64,000 bases of DNA from Rhodamnia argentea (taxonomy: Eukaryota; Streptophyta; Magnoliopsida; Myrtales; Myrtaceae). The notes beneath the pieces were generated by a model. That model ran no database searches. It saw only the letters and a program-made list of their open reading frames with translations, and was not told the DNA's origin. The stretch spans positions 992,001 to 1,056,000 of the forward strand of contig NC_063151.1 in assembly GCF_020921035.1 (NCBI RefSeq), read 5' to 3'. Below are positions 41,723 through 53,191 of the stretch, piece after piece; positions within the stretch are counted from its first letter, which is position 1; each line of letters opens with the position of its first letter. Position numbers and translations under genes: made by a program.

Positions 41723-42959
41723 AGGAGGACTTCTGGTAATCACGAGTAATAACAACTTATGAAAAGGTCAGTCAGACTCCCTGTTAAGTGTAAATGTCTA
41801 ACTACGTCTTCTGATGTTGTCATAATACCCTCTAGTCTCGTCGAAGATGACATTGTCTCTTTTAACCTTGTCATTACATCGAAATTCGGATTAACCATTG
41901 GTTTTAATAGGTCAGACATATGTTAGGCCTGAAGGAAAGTCGTCGCAACAATAATGATTACAGAATATCGCAATAATTTATTTCTCGTGTCTCTTACTTT
42001 TTATTTATAAAGTTACTAAACAAATGGTATGATAATATTATCAGTTATTTTCGACCATGCAATATCTCAATCAATAAATCTTTTATGTTAAACGCACGGT
42101 AATAATGTGCGAGTGTACGATTGAAATTGTACAGTTCCTAACAGCCATTAAGAAAAGCATTTCACTTTTGTTTATTATCTCATCATCATTCTATTACTAT
42201 TCAAAATAATTATACCATTTTCCTTCTTCTTTTAATGTTTCCTTTTCGTCTTTTTTGGGAACTTTTTGTTGCTTGTGCAAGTGGTACGTTAAATATAGCA
42301 ACTGGTTTAAACAAAGATATAACGGAATAGGTTGGAGACTAGAGTATGGCTATGCATAACAGTCACATGGAGAGCTCTTAATTATATAAAGGGCCCCATG
42401 GAGGAGAAATATGATATGCTAAGGATTGAGATCTTATTTGGAGGAGCTCAAGAGAATTAGCATGTGCGGAACATTTAAATTGGAAGTCAACTCAGCAACC
42501 AAAGTGTTTAATCGGTTTCGTGTGGGGTTCGACGAGTTTTTTTTTTTTTTTGGTCATAAGGTTCGATGAGTTGAAAATGGAGTTTTTAGCGGGATGTAAG
42601 CATGTCATGGGCTTGGACATGTGCTTCTTTAAGATTGGAATGAAGAGTAAGTTGTGTCTGGTTGGATGAGATGAAAATCATCAAATGTTTTAATCGCTTA
42701 GATAGCTTTTAAATATGAATATGTGGCATCTTAGAGTTGGTTGCTCACCTCGTTATATACTGACCTAAGCGTGGGCACATACGGGGATTGTTCCTACATA
42801 AGTTATCAGAAAGGTATTATCTCACATTTTTTTTCTTTAAATGTTATTACGCTACGAGAACATTCTAATCATTGACGTGATCTGTCTATTTTCATTTGCT
42901 GATTTTGGTTGCAGGGACTAAAAACAGTAGTTACAAGGCCATCTCTAGTTGCAAAGCAT
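41723..42959. other. Upstream spacer of CXE-3, block-duplicated
   Basis: No gene. 42270-42930 is the counterpart of 29740-30380. The rest is AT-rich without recognisable structure. Confidence 0.45.
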
Positions 42960-43680
42960 TGAAATTGTAAATATTCTCTGGGGAATATTGCATAGAGGGG
43001 TGCTTTTAGAAAACTCCTTTGGCTGTGAGGACTACATTTGAAGTTGATTTTGACCAAGCAATGGCTAATTTGAAGTTGGAGTACCACAAAAGTAATAAAG
43101 ACTTCGTGAGGGAAGGCCCCGAGGAATTTTGTAGGGCTTTTCATCAAGGTGGATACCAACTATTTATGCGGTTGATAATAACTTGAATGAGATCTTCAAT
43201 GTATACATTTGCCTACCAAGAGAAAATCCCGTACTCTAGGTGCTTGAAGGCATAATCACTACGTTGATGAAAAGAACAACAAAGAGAAGACAATTAATGG
43301 TTGATTAAACAAATCCAATTTGCCCAAGGATTTAATTAAAATTGAAAGTTGAAATACACATGTGAGTTGTGTTGAGAAATCACATATCGAAAAATTAATG
43401 TGATATGGAGCAGCTAATATATCATAATTGATTCATAACTCATTAACTTGAGTTTTCGAGTGAAAATTGATCTAATTAGGTATATTAATAGGCACCGGCT
43501 TAAGCACCCTCTTGACAATCTCCCCCTTTGAAGATATCGGACTTTCCTTGTGCTCTCAACATTAAAAAAGACTAAACTAGAATCCATGTATTTTATTTCT
43601 AGGCCAGCTAATAAAAATAAATTTGAAGTTCAAGTGGCTGATGATATATTGTGGTTGACTTTGGCAGGGATGATGGGAAG
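42960..43680 (+). pseudogene. Mutator (MULE) transposase fragment, second copy
   Basis: Counterpart of 31213-32400 without the inserted fold-back element. At 43120-43290 broken frames read FCRAF-like, then NNLNEIFN-like and ENPVL-like remains, as in the MuDR transposase region after the catalytic domain. 43560-43640 (KTKLESMYFISRPANKNKFEVQ) is the part before the SWIM zinc region. Many stops. The zinc-knuckle tail present at 32600 is not found here. Confidence 0.65.
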
Positions 43681-43825
43681 TCAGAAAAGCTACCCACACT
43701 CTCGGGGGCAAGAATGTATTGACGATCACCCACAACATGGCGACGACCAGAAACTTTAGCAGCGACAGGAAAAGTAATGCGGAAACTTCGGAAAAAGCCC
43801 TCATTTTTTCAACATCTCCCTTGTT

Positions 43826-45032
43826 TCATGCACCCATCTTGGGATCAACACGATCGCCGTTGACGAACGCGGCTACGCGTTTGAACAGTCTCTTTGCCTT
43901 TTCGCAGCACGGGTCAAAGATGTAGAATACGTGATCCTCGCCGTCAATCTCCATGATCTCCGCTGCTGCCGGCCCGCCGCTCTCCACCAGCTTATCGTAG
44001 TACAGCCTCCCTCTGTCCCTCAGTATGTCCTTCTCGCTCACGATAACCAGCACCTTCTCGCACGCCAGCCCGTCCACGCCGGGGCCCGTCTGCGAACGGG
44101 TTGATCAGTGGGTCGTCGCACCCCTTGTCCGACACGCACACAAACCGCCACCAGCTGTCCACCCATGCCTTCCGGCCAGGATCTGCCACCTCCGCACCGA
44201 TTGGTTTCTCGCCCCAGAAGTAGGGTTGTATCATCCCAATCCCCGAGAGCTTGACCCGCTTGCCCAGTGCGTCATCCCTTATCAATGACAGATGCACAAA
44301 TTTAGATAAATAATGCAATAAGGAGATTTTACATAAAATTCATCTACCATAATAGATAATATTAATCAGTGTTCACTCTATATTAAATTGTGTAACAATT
44401 TCAATATAGTAGTAACTATGCGTAAGATAGCAATGAAATCACAGAGTTACTTATAATAATTAAAACCTAGAAGACTCACTAAGCTTCTTAGGTTTTGTTG
44501 TTGTACTGTACCTGAGTCGCATGGCTAAGTGGTGAGACATGTTGGCACCGCCGCTGTCACCGACGAGGAAGAGCCTGTCGAAGTCGGCATGGTCCCTGAG
44601 CCACGGCTCGCTCCGGGCTTCCTCGGATGCAATCCACTGCAGAGCAGCATAGGAGTCGTCATAGGCTACGGGTAGGGGGTGCTCGGGGACTCGGCGATAG
44701 TCAACAGAGATGACCACGACATTGGACTCGGCGACAAGGGCATTGAGGCTGGCGTGATACTTGGGGTCGGCGATGGAGGCGATGATGAAGGCCCCGCCAT
44801 GGAAGTAGACGATGAGGGGGAGTTTCATGGCAGCTGAGGCGGAGGAGGGGCGGTAGATTCGAGCAGAGATGCCAGTGTCGGGGAGGATGAGGATGTCCTT
44901 GGACTCGACTCTGGTGTCAGGGTCGAGGCCTGGCGGGGCGATCTCGAAGCCGGCGAGGCGGTCGAAGGTGCCATCTTTGTAGATTCTGATGTAGGGGAAG
45001 ATCTCGAGTGAGACCTCTTTAGATGAATCCAT
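43826..45032 (-). pseudogene. Carboxylesterase CXE-4, frameshifted in exon 2
   Basis: Exon 1 (45032-44512) is intact and nearly identical to CXE-3, with HGGAF and GDSGGAN. Exon 2 (44277-43826) begins normally through DKGCDDPLINPFADG. It then lacks 2 bp near 44085-44095 compared with CXE-2 and CXE-3, so the frame is lost before the catalytic Asp and His. The lost text continues in another frame (MDGLACEKVLVIVSEKDIL... to the natural stop), otherwise undamaged. The break is therefore young, or is a sequencing or assembly error. As read, the product would carry the serine but not the rest of the triad. Confidence 0.8.
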
Positions 45033-45608
45033 GGGGGAGACAGAGAGAGAGAGATGTCAACGATATTAATCAGAGATAGGCGAACGATGATGGATCGATC
45101 GAGAGACGAGAAACGGCGATGGCTCAGGGAAAGCAAAGCAGGACGGACCATATATTGAGGAATATTTTTGGCGTCTGATTTAGAAAAAGCTTAGTCGAAA
45201 CTCCGTGTTGAATGTCAATGTCTAACTAATTCAAGTGTGTTCATATTACTTTTCGGATATCACTCTAGCGACCAAGCTACCGCAATTTCTTCTGCTAGTG
45301 CTTAAAAAAAGGTTCACCCGTCGACGAAATCAGCATAATTAATTACTGAAGATGACAAAATACGAGTCCTCTTTTACTTTTAGTGGAATGCAAGTCTAAA
45401 AGGGCCTCCTTTGCGTTAGGTCGAGTCGAACGACCATTTTCTTTGGCACCATGCGACCGTTGTTCATATGGGAACTTTTGCAAAATTATAACTACCTAGT
45501 TGAGGTCTCCAAATGGGTCAAAGGTTGGTCAAAATTCAAAAGAGACAAAATGGATTATAATGGGTTTAGAGTTATAAAACCAAATCAAATATGGATTGTA
45601 ATACCTAT
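45033..45608. other. Upstream spacer of CXE-4
   Basis: Contains a TATA-like ATATATGG on the minus strand about 115 bases before the CXE-4 start. No gene seen in the rest. Confidence 0.4.
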
Positions 45609-46563
45609 GCCTAGCGGTGGCAAATGAGTAGGTTGAGGCGGGTTTGGGTGGGTTATGAATGGATTTGACCCAAATCCGCCCATTTTAACTCACTTAGACC
45701 CATTTATTTACTGAGCAATTTAAATGACTCGTGAACAACGCAACCCGAATCTAACTCACCTTGAGAAATTTAAATCATTTGCATCACTGGAATCGATTGC
45801 TCGGTCAGTATTGTTCCTTTTAGAGCTCTCGAGGTTATGGAAACGGAATCGGATTCGTTGCCAGTGATTCTTGGTTCTGTGATTTGTTTATGTTTGTGCT
45901 TTTGGGTCGAAGACAGAAATTGTCTCCGCTGTGTGCTTTCCTTGCGGCGTGGTTGTGGATGAATGACTTGTGGCTGTGGCTTTATGAGAAAGACTTTGGG
46001 AGGTATTGCTCGCTGGCCTTTTTGGTTCCACCTTCATGTCATTATTTGCAAAGTGGACTGAAATTTAACTTGTTTATCGATTAAGATGTGTAATCATAAG
46101 AAGATAGAAGCATAATTTTTTTCTTTGTTACGAGGGAAATGAAAGTTGGGCTTTTTTTGGGCCAAAGTTGGGCTTTCAGTAAGCCCTACATATTAAGATC
46201 CCTCGTATATATTTTCCCCGAATCAAGCCCGAACATGTTTCATGATTTATTGATAACCCAGACAGGACTTCACCCCCACCGTCGCACGCCCATTCATAAC
46301 CCTACCCCTGAGCTCCCTCACTTACTCGATAATCCGGTTCATAGAGCTGCCCATTCTTTAAATGCAACAATTTAAGTAGAAAATTGCTCAAAATGAATCT
46401 CGAGTCATGTATGAGTCACTAAATTTTGTATTGCATATAAATGGATCACAATAGGTTAAACACATTAAATTGCATCGAACCATTTTCAACCTAATCCGAT
46501 CCAATCCGATCCACTCGTTTCACCGATGAGCCTATCGTCCAGTATGTGTGTCACTGCTAGTTA
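45609..46563. mobile_element. Candidate small DNA transposon with CTAGCGGTGGCAAA ends
   Basis: The left end CTAGCGGTGGCAAATGAG and right end, read on the minus strand, CTAGCAGTGACACACATA are imperfectly inverted. Both subterminal regions are rich in ACCC/GGGT words typical of plant hAT-like elements. No transposase and no clear target duplication, so the assignment is weak. Confidence 0.4.
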
Positions 46564-46615
46564 GATTCGGACTATTTGAAGACTCCATCATCCGAACACA
46601 AAAATAAATTCCTTA

Positions 46616-46900
46616 GGGCGCGTTTGGTAAAGTTTCTGTTTCTCTGTTTTTATGTTCTTCCGTTTTCCGGAACGGACAAAAGAACATAAAAACGTTTGAA
46701 AATGTAAATTGATTTTTTGCTCGCGGGAACAAATTTCCATTCCTAGGAACATAAAAAAAAAAGTTAAAAAAGTAAATTATTTGTTTTGTTCCTGAAACTA
46801 AAAAGAGAAATGATATCATTTTAGAAAAACAAAGACACTTAAAACGAAGGATTTTGAGGCCAAAAATGACCACAAAAGTATTACAGCCGCTTTATCGCCC
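46616..46900. mobile_element. hAT-type MITE fragment
   Basis: It begins AGGGCGCGTTTGGTAAAG, the typical left end of plant hAT-derived MITEs. An internal inverted pair follows (TTTTTATGTTC near 46647 and GAACATAAAAA near 46683 and again near 46747). A right end was not found. Confidence 0.4.
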
Positions 46901-47209
46901 GCTGCAAAAATCTTGTCCCAAACCCCCTTGTTGAAAAGAAAACGCATAGGTTGCTACCTAAGATTAGATTTCATTCACATGGTACATGGGATTTTTACAG
47001 TGAACAATTGTAATCACCTGCACTTGTATAGTTGGAGATATCATAGCTCGAAATTTTCTGGTTTTTCACAAACCAAAGCTCGAAATTTCGGATGGCGCCT
47101 TTGTTTAAGTTCTAGAGTTTCTTGAGTGGACTTTAAGCCTTCCGTTTGGAAGAGGAGATGAAGTAGGGAAGAAAGGGTGGGAAATATATTTGAATCTAAT
47201 TGCTTGGGA

Positions 47210-47720
47210 AGCAAACCCTAAATTGATACATTCGTGATAAATTTATTTCAAATTATTTTTTTTTATCACGAAAAACTTCAAACCGATATAGCCGTGACAA
47301 ATTTACCCCAAACTATTTTTTTGACCATCAAAAATCATAAGCCGGTATACCTGTGACAGATTTACCCTAAACTAATCTTTTGATCATGAAAAACCTCTAA
47401 CCGATATGCGTACGATAAATTTACCTCCTGTTAAATTTGGTTAATACTACGAAAAATTCTAAACCGATACACATGTGACAAACAAAGAATAAAAATCTCA
47501 AGCCGATACACCCGTCAATTGCCACGTGTTAGATAACTTAGTGCTTTAACGATTAGATTTAACGAAAATTAACGGAGGTAAATTTATTATAGATGTACCG
47601 GTTTAAAGTAAAATTACTATAAGGGTATCAATTTAGGATTTTTTTGTGATTAAAAAATAATTTTAAATAAAATTATTACAGATATATTAATTTAATATTT
47701 TTTGTGGTATTAATCCGAAG
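47210..47720. repeat. Fold-back built of ~57-bp tandem subrepeats in both arms
   Basis: The left arm (47215-47510) has about five tandem units around AAACCGATA..CGTGACAAATTTACCC, with ATTTTTTTGATCATGAAAAAC between. The right arm (47570-47710) carries two to three of the same units inverted. The centre, near 47520-47570, is unique. It has the look of a terminal-inverted-repeat element whose arms expanded by tandem duplication. No coding sequence. It lies where the coding part of a lost CXE gene would be expected. Confidence 0.7.
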
Positions 47721-47765
47721 ATAAACCAAGTGACAAGCACATTCCATTGCATGTAATAATTTGTC

Positions 47766-47769
<4 letters not shown>

Positions 47770-47804
<35 letters not shown>

Positions 47805-48430
47805 TGCTCTCTCTGTGATGAGATTGCCGTTCCACGTCTGACTTTATCTCTGATGACTCGAGGTTTCTACTTTCGATTCATTCATTTCTTCCATTTTCGT
47901 TGAGAGAAGAGAGCGACCAGCGGAACAGAGCAAAGCAGAGCAGAGATAAAGTCAGACAGACGTGGGCCTCAAGGTCCCAATATCTTGTCGGTAGAGCTGA
48001 TCCATCCTGATTTGATCTCCCAACGACACCGGACAAGCAAGTCGTCCGGTTCCCTGAAAAAAATACATGGTGCAGGCTGCACCGTAAGTCAGCCTATCCC
48101 TATCATCTGTACGCTTTGCGGGTGAACGCATTTGAAACCGTCCAGATGTTGTATTTTCCTAAGTCATCGCTTAAACAATTTTATTAGACTATTTCGTCGC
48201 TTAAGCAAATTAGTCTACCGAAAATGTTGGTATTATCAACAACAATCTATGCCTACGATGAAAACATATTTTGTGAAGTCATCTTTGTGGTCGATACGAA
48301 CAATCAATTTTGAAATATTTACATTTTTCGAATGTCGATTTTGCACGAAATAGACGCACGTGCATTATCTTATCATATTAAAGATGATGCACGAATCTTT
48401 ATTGGCCAAAAGTTCAACCGTAAAATGCCG
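47770..48430 (-). pseudogene. Orphan CXE promoter and leader without a gene
   Basis: The sequence just right of the fold-back is a second copy of the CXE-5 upstream region. A GA tract followed by GGTTGCTCTCTCTGTGATGA matches 50475-50510. 48120-48420 (AACCGTCCAGATGTTGTATTT, TCTATGCCTACGATGAAAA, ATTTTGCACGAAATAGACGC, ATTAAAGATGATGCACGAAT) matches 50590-50820 in order. No esterase coding sequence follows on its gene side, to the left. So this is the remnant of a sixth esterase locus, or of a CXE-5-type copy truncated at its start. Confidence 0.7.
47832..47965. repeat. Inverted repeat, 21-25 bp arms around an 88-bp loop
   Basis: CCACGTCTGACTTTATCTCTG (47832-47852) is inverted at 47941-47965, where an extra CAGA-type unit interrupts the arm. 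This segment is missing from the related CXE-5 upstream region, so it may be a small inserted element. Confidence 0.65.
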
Positions 48431-48744
48431 AATCAAGTACTACTAAAAGTGTACATTTACAGGTTCCTCGTATCTAATATAATTTGTGTCTGATTCGAGA
48501 CTCTACAAGAAAAAAGATAAGTATAAGCTTTATTAAATTCAAAAGAGTCCAGCACAACCTTCCATCTTATAGTCACATAATCAAATAATTATGGTGCACG
48601 GAACTCATAAGAATAGTGCACTTAACAATTTGTTCCACCTAAGAGGCAAACGGTCCAGGATGTCCATCCATACTTCCTCCTAATTTGAAGTGACTCGCAT
48701 ATTTCATTGCATTGAATGAGACATAAATTAGAGACTTTTCCTGG

Positions 48745-50471
48745 TTAAGGCATCAAAGGCGGCATGTCTCTATTGAAGAAATCCGCCAGCAGCCGGATCA
48801 AATCCTTAGCTTTCTCAGTTCCCCGGTCAAACAAATGAAACCCGTGGCCCTCCCCTTCCGTCTCCATGATCTCCGCCATGCCCATCCACCCGCTCCGACC
48901 CAAGACCTCATGGTACAACCGCCCTCTGTCTCTCAATACATCATTGCTCGGCCACGCACACCAACACCCTCCCACACCCGAGCCCCGCCAGGCTTGGAGC
49001 TCCATCAGCCATCGGGTTGACCCATGGTTCATCGCTGTCCGGCTTAGACGGGCAAACGAAAGGCCATAGCCAGTCCACATCGGCCCTCCTAGCTCGGAGG
49101 CAGCTCCTCCAACCCGATCGGTTTGGAACCCCAGAAGAAAGGATGGACTAGTGCAACTCCAAGAAGTCGTATGTTTAGCCCGAGCTCTGGATTCCCGGCC
49201 GCCATAGCCATGTTGTGAGCAATATTGGCACCTGCTCAATCAAAATGTTTACTTGTGATTCAACTTTCTTCTCGTATATACTATAAAAAGCCAATATCAA
49301 GATAGAGTTTCAAACTAAAAAGATTGTTTCAGTCAATCACTTTTGTCCATTTGCTTTACAAATCAGTCTTAACCTACCTAGCATCCCCCAAACTTTGCAT
49401 TAAAGAATTGGTTATGCAACAGTTTCGATGACAGTCAGAACTGACTGTCTATTCTGGATAAAAAATAATTAATTAATTAATTATTATTATAGGATCTATT
49501 TTTTAAAAAATTTATAACTCATAACAGACTGATATTCTTTTAATAAAAAAACATATTGATATTTTCACGATCCCTTAAAAACTATTAAGGTGGAGCCCTA
49601 ACCGCATCGTTGACGCCACAAATTTGTTTCTAAACAAATCTGCTTCCAAAAATGTTTTCTTGGAAAAATTTGTGGCTGATAGAGCACCGTTACTCTCACC
49701 GTCATCGTTTCCCAAATTATTGTGCTAGCAAACCCCTTTTCATTATCAGTTCCTTCGCGAGATGAAACTCTATCATGTGATCTTATCATCTAGCCTAGCC
49801 CACCTACTTCTCCAACAAAAGTCGAAACACATCAAAGGAAGAAGAAAAAAGAAAGAAAGATCTCCGGAAAACAGCCCACAAGCACTGAAGGACTGAAGTA
49901 ACTCGAGAATGAAATGATAAGTCTTTTCACCTGAGCTTTCTCCAGCCAAGAACACCTTCCCAAAGTCCGCGTGATCGTTCAGCCAAGCCTCCGGACCATC
50001 GCCGTCGCAGTGCGAAGCCGCCCACTGGATCGCAGCCCAGGAGTCCTCGTAAGCCGCTGGTATCGGGTGCTCCGGGGCCTTCCCGTAGTTCACCGAGACA
50101 GCGATGACCTTGGCCTTGGCGACGACAGCGTTGAGGTAGCCGTGGTTAACGGCCGTGAACGGGGAGGAGGCGAAGAACCCTCCACCGTGGAAGTAGATGA
50201 GGAGGGGCAGTTTTTGGGGCTCGGTGAGTTTTGGGAGGAAGAGACGAGCGGAGACGGCACGGGTGGGGGGTCCGGAAGTGGCCGTCGTCGGGGCAGCGGT
50301 GGCGACGGGGATGGTGACGTCCCTGGATGAAACGCCGGTTTGGGGGTCGGTGGACGGCGGGACGACGTCGGTGCCAAAGAACCTCTCAACCCGGCCGTCT
50401 TTGTAGACTCTTATCATCGGAAGCCTTTCGAAGGCCACTTCTGATTTGCTTGAATCGCCGTCCGGCTCCAT
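48745..50471 (-). pseudogene. Carboxylesterase CXE-5, distant member, broken in exon 2
   Basis: Exon 1 (50471-49931) is open and starts MEPDGDSSKSEVAFERLPM. It has HGGGF (the common oxyanion variant, unlike HGGAF in CXE-1 to -4) and ends in GESSG at the donor. Exon 2 (49231-48745) opens in frame with ANIAHNMAMAAGNPELG and VHPFFWGSKPIG. It then runs into a stop and several frame changes. Esterase text reappears in other frames (PWVNPMADGAPSLAG-like; DVLRDRGRLYHEVLG; GHGFHLFD with the histidine). NYGKAPEHP replaces the usual DYRLAPEHP. The intron is about 700 bp. It belongs to a different CXE subgroup from the tandem set and is probably dead. Confidence 0.8.
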
Positions 50472-50474
50472 GAG

Positions 50475-51207
50475 AGAGAGAGAGAGAGAGAGGGGTTGCT
50501 CTCTGATGAGTTTGTGGTTCCTTTTTATTAACATGAAGATAGAGATCATAGAGTGATTATATTTATATGCATCGATTGCGAACTCATTTTAAACCGTCCA
50601 AAAGTTGTATTTCACTATTTCATCAGCAGTGATATATGTTATATAATCTACGCCTACGATAAAAATATATATATTTTTTGTCAATTTTTCTTTTGATACA
50701 AGCGATTTTTTTAATAGAACAATTATTTCCAAATCGATGATTTTGCACCAAATAAAGACACGTACATTATTTTCTCGTATTAAAGATGATGTACCAATCT
50801 ATATTGGCCAAAGATCAACCGTAAAATAATTAGCCTCTAACAATAAGTAAATGAAAATTTGACTAAGTGTGTGCTGGACTATTATCCTTCTAGATTGATT
50901 CCCATTGTTCATGGCGTTTTTTTTTAACTTCCCAAGTCATAGTTTGGGATAGCATAGTACAACACGTGATTTGCCGCATCGAAGACTTCTATGACCAATT
51001 CCAACAATTTAAAGCTGTACCAATCTTTAGTAGCCATAAGTCCGATGTTGAAATAATCCCGGTTATCATGGAATAAATTGTGGTTGAAAATTGGCCTGAT
51101 ATTATTTTTGTAGTTTTTTTTTTGTTCAAATTATTCTTATAGTCTGATCGTCGCAAATTTATTGACCATGGTAACGTCCGAGTTTTTCGACATCGCACTT
51201 TTCACAA
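50475..51207. other. Upstream region of CXE-5
   Basis: A GA tract at about 50473-50492, then an AT-rich promoter region whose 50570-50830 part is duplicated at 48100-48430. No gene. Confidence 0.5.
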
Positions 51208-51690
51208 GAAAATTGTTAAAAAAAAGTCCTAAATCTATTGCGCTTTTGTTAATTCAGTCCTAAATATTTTAGTTTTTGATTTAAATTTTTATAATTTGTT
51301 TCGATTTAAATTTTTATAATCTAACTAACTTAGTCGGTCGATCGGCGCGTGGACAATTTTTAATAATATTTTAATAGTTTCTCTATTTATTTTTATTTTT
51401 CTTTTCTTTTCCTTCCTTTAGTGGCCAACGAGGTTGACTTGCTGAAGGAAGAAGAAACAAAAGATAAAGAAAATAAAAATAAAAGATAATTCAAAAAATC
51501 ATTAAAAATTACCCACGTCCACGTCGATCGGTCAAAGTTGACCGGATGGATTCAATTGACACAAATGCAAAAATTTATTATCAAATTGGCACAAAATCAA
51601 AAAATTTAGGACTTAATTGAAAAAATTAAAATGTTTAGGTTTGAATTGGCAAAAGCGTAATAGGTTTAGAAATTTTTTTTACAATTTTTT
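51208..51690. mobile_element. Fold-back Mutator-like non-autonomous element 3
   Basis: The arms are inverted: GAAAATTGTTAAAAAAAAGT on the left, and AAAAATTGTAAAAAAAATTT on the right when read on the minus strand. Both continue into CCTAAATCTATTGCGCTTTTG-type lines. GATCGGCG/CGTCGATC words and a pyrimidine/purine core follow the pattern of elements 1 and 2. The target duplication is not clear. Confidence 0.65.
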
Positions 51691-53191
51691 TTTTTTTGAG
51701 TGGTATCCTTGGACACATCAGCTAAATTTGCCGAAATCAGGTACCCAAGACTTGGTTGGGAAAATACTAGAAGTTTGAGGAACAAATTGCTAAAATTAGA
51801 AATATAGGATCACAACAGGAAAAAAATAATAATGCAAGTTCACATAACAATTATGCACTTTCTGCACACACAAAATAAAACAATAGCTTTTGGCCGTGCG
51901 CCGACGCACACGTGTTTTTGAAGCAAGGATTAACGATGCTAAATGAGTAAGGTTTGACTTGCAAAGCTAGTTTGCTTAGTAATACAATCAACATACTTAA
52001 GTACCTACTTCCATTTTTTTTTTAGTTTTGGGATATACGCATCAAAAGTCATAGAACTAGTTGTGAAAGTACAATTGAGCCTAAAACTATCAAAAGTATA
52101 ATCAAGTCCTACAATTTATTAAATTGATGCAATCAAATATATCCGTTAATTTGGTTCAATTTAACTAATTCATTATCGTCGCGATCATTAATGACCATGT
52201 TGTCCAATGCATCATCCTTTGGAGTGTGGCAAGCTATTTGTTGGTGTCCTTAGCACTTTTTTTTGTTTTTTTTTGGGTGGTCAAAACATGTCATTCATCT
52301 ATAAAAATATTCGAAAGGTATATATAAGTATTTTGAGTCCCAAATAACTGTGAAACAAAGCAAACACCTAAAAGTATATAATAAAACTCTGCAGTTAGCA
52401 ACATACTCTCATCCCTTAAGAACAGATTTATCATAGTAATCGTTCGACGGCCGTCACCAGATTTAGTGTTTGAGCACATACATTGAATTCTCTCATTTTA
52501 TTTGCAACGGCTTGTGGTGTGCATCTAGGATCGACGCCCTCATCATCATTACATTACAAAGACACTAATATCAATATATTGAGAAAACATAGATCAAATA
52601 CCGTAAAGAACTCTCAAATCTAAATTTGAATCTAGTTCGAGAGAGTAAAACTGTCAAACTTGACCCAAATCTAATTGAGATAAGAGAGCAAGAGAGCTAA
52701 TCTTGAAGAATTTGTGAAGCAACGTCACAAGCATCCTCCTCGTTGATTATCAATAAGATGAATGGCTGAACTGGTTTTCACGTTCACTCAAAATCAGCTG
52801 CAAAAATTTGTTCACGGACACAAACTTTCAATATAGATTGGAAGAGAAAAGAGAGACAGACAAAAGAAAATCAAACACAAAATATGCCACGAAAGAGGAA
52901 GAGAGGAGAGAAAAATTCTAATTTCTGCACTTAAAATGTCAGTTCGGCCCAAGCAGATTTTTAAAACCCGATCCATTTACGAGAATCAATCAGCAAATGA
53001 TTGAGAACCCGTTAATGGACCCGGAAAAAAAACCCGACCCATGGATCGACCCGGATCAGAAGAACTGTCAATGTCAAAGGAGACGCTAGAATCATCAACG
53101 CTGGTTTCTTCCCACTCTGCTCCTCTGTTGTACGAGGTAAATCTCTGCGATCGAAGCATTCTCAAGCAGTGAAGTGAGTTGAAGATCGAGA
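51691..53191. other. Spacer upstream of the mitochondrial-type gene
   Basis: No gene seen. 52050-52210 resembles a single fold-back arm (lines such as GTACAATTGAGCCTAAAACT). The last 250 bases have CCCGACCC words and are probably the promoter and 5' UTR of the next gene. Confidence 0.4.

Noticed and set aside
28145-45032. The CXE array as a gibberellin receptor (GID1) cluster
   Set aside because: The proteins keep a full catalytic triad with the histidine and have HGGAF; GID1 proteins lack the catalytic histidine and have a distinct N-terminal lid.
47770-47800. GA tracts as CRISPR-like or telomeric repeats
   Set aside because: Simple dinucleotide runs in a plant genome; no spacer-repeat structure and no TTTAGGG arrays.
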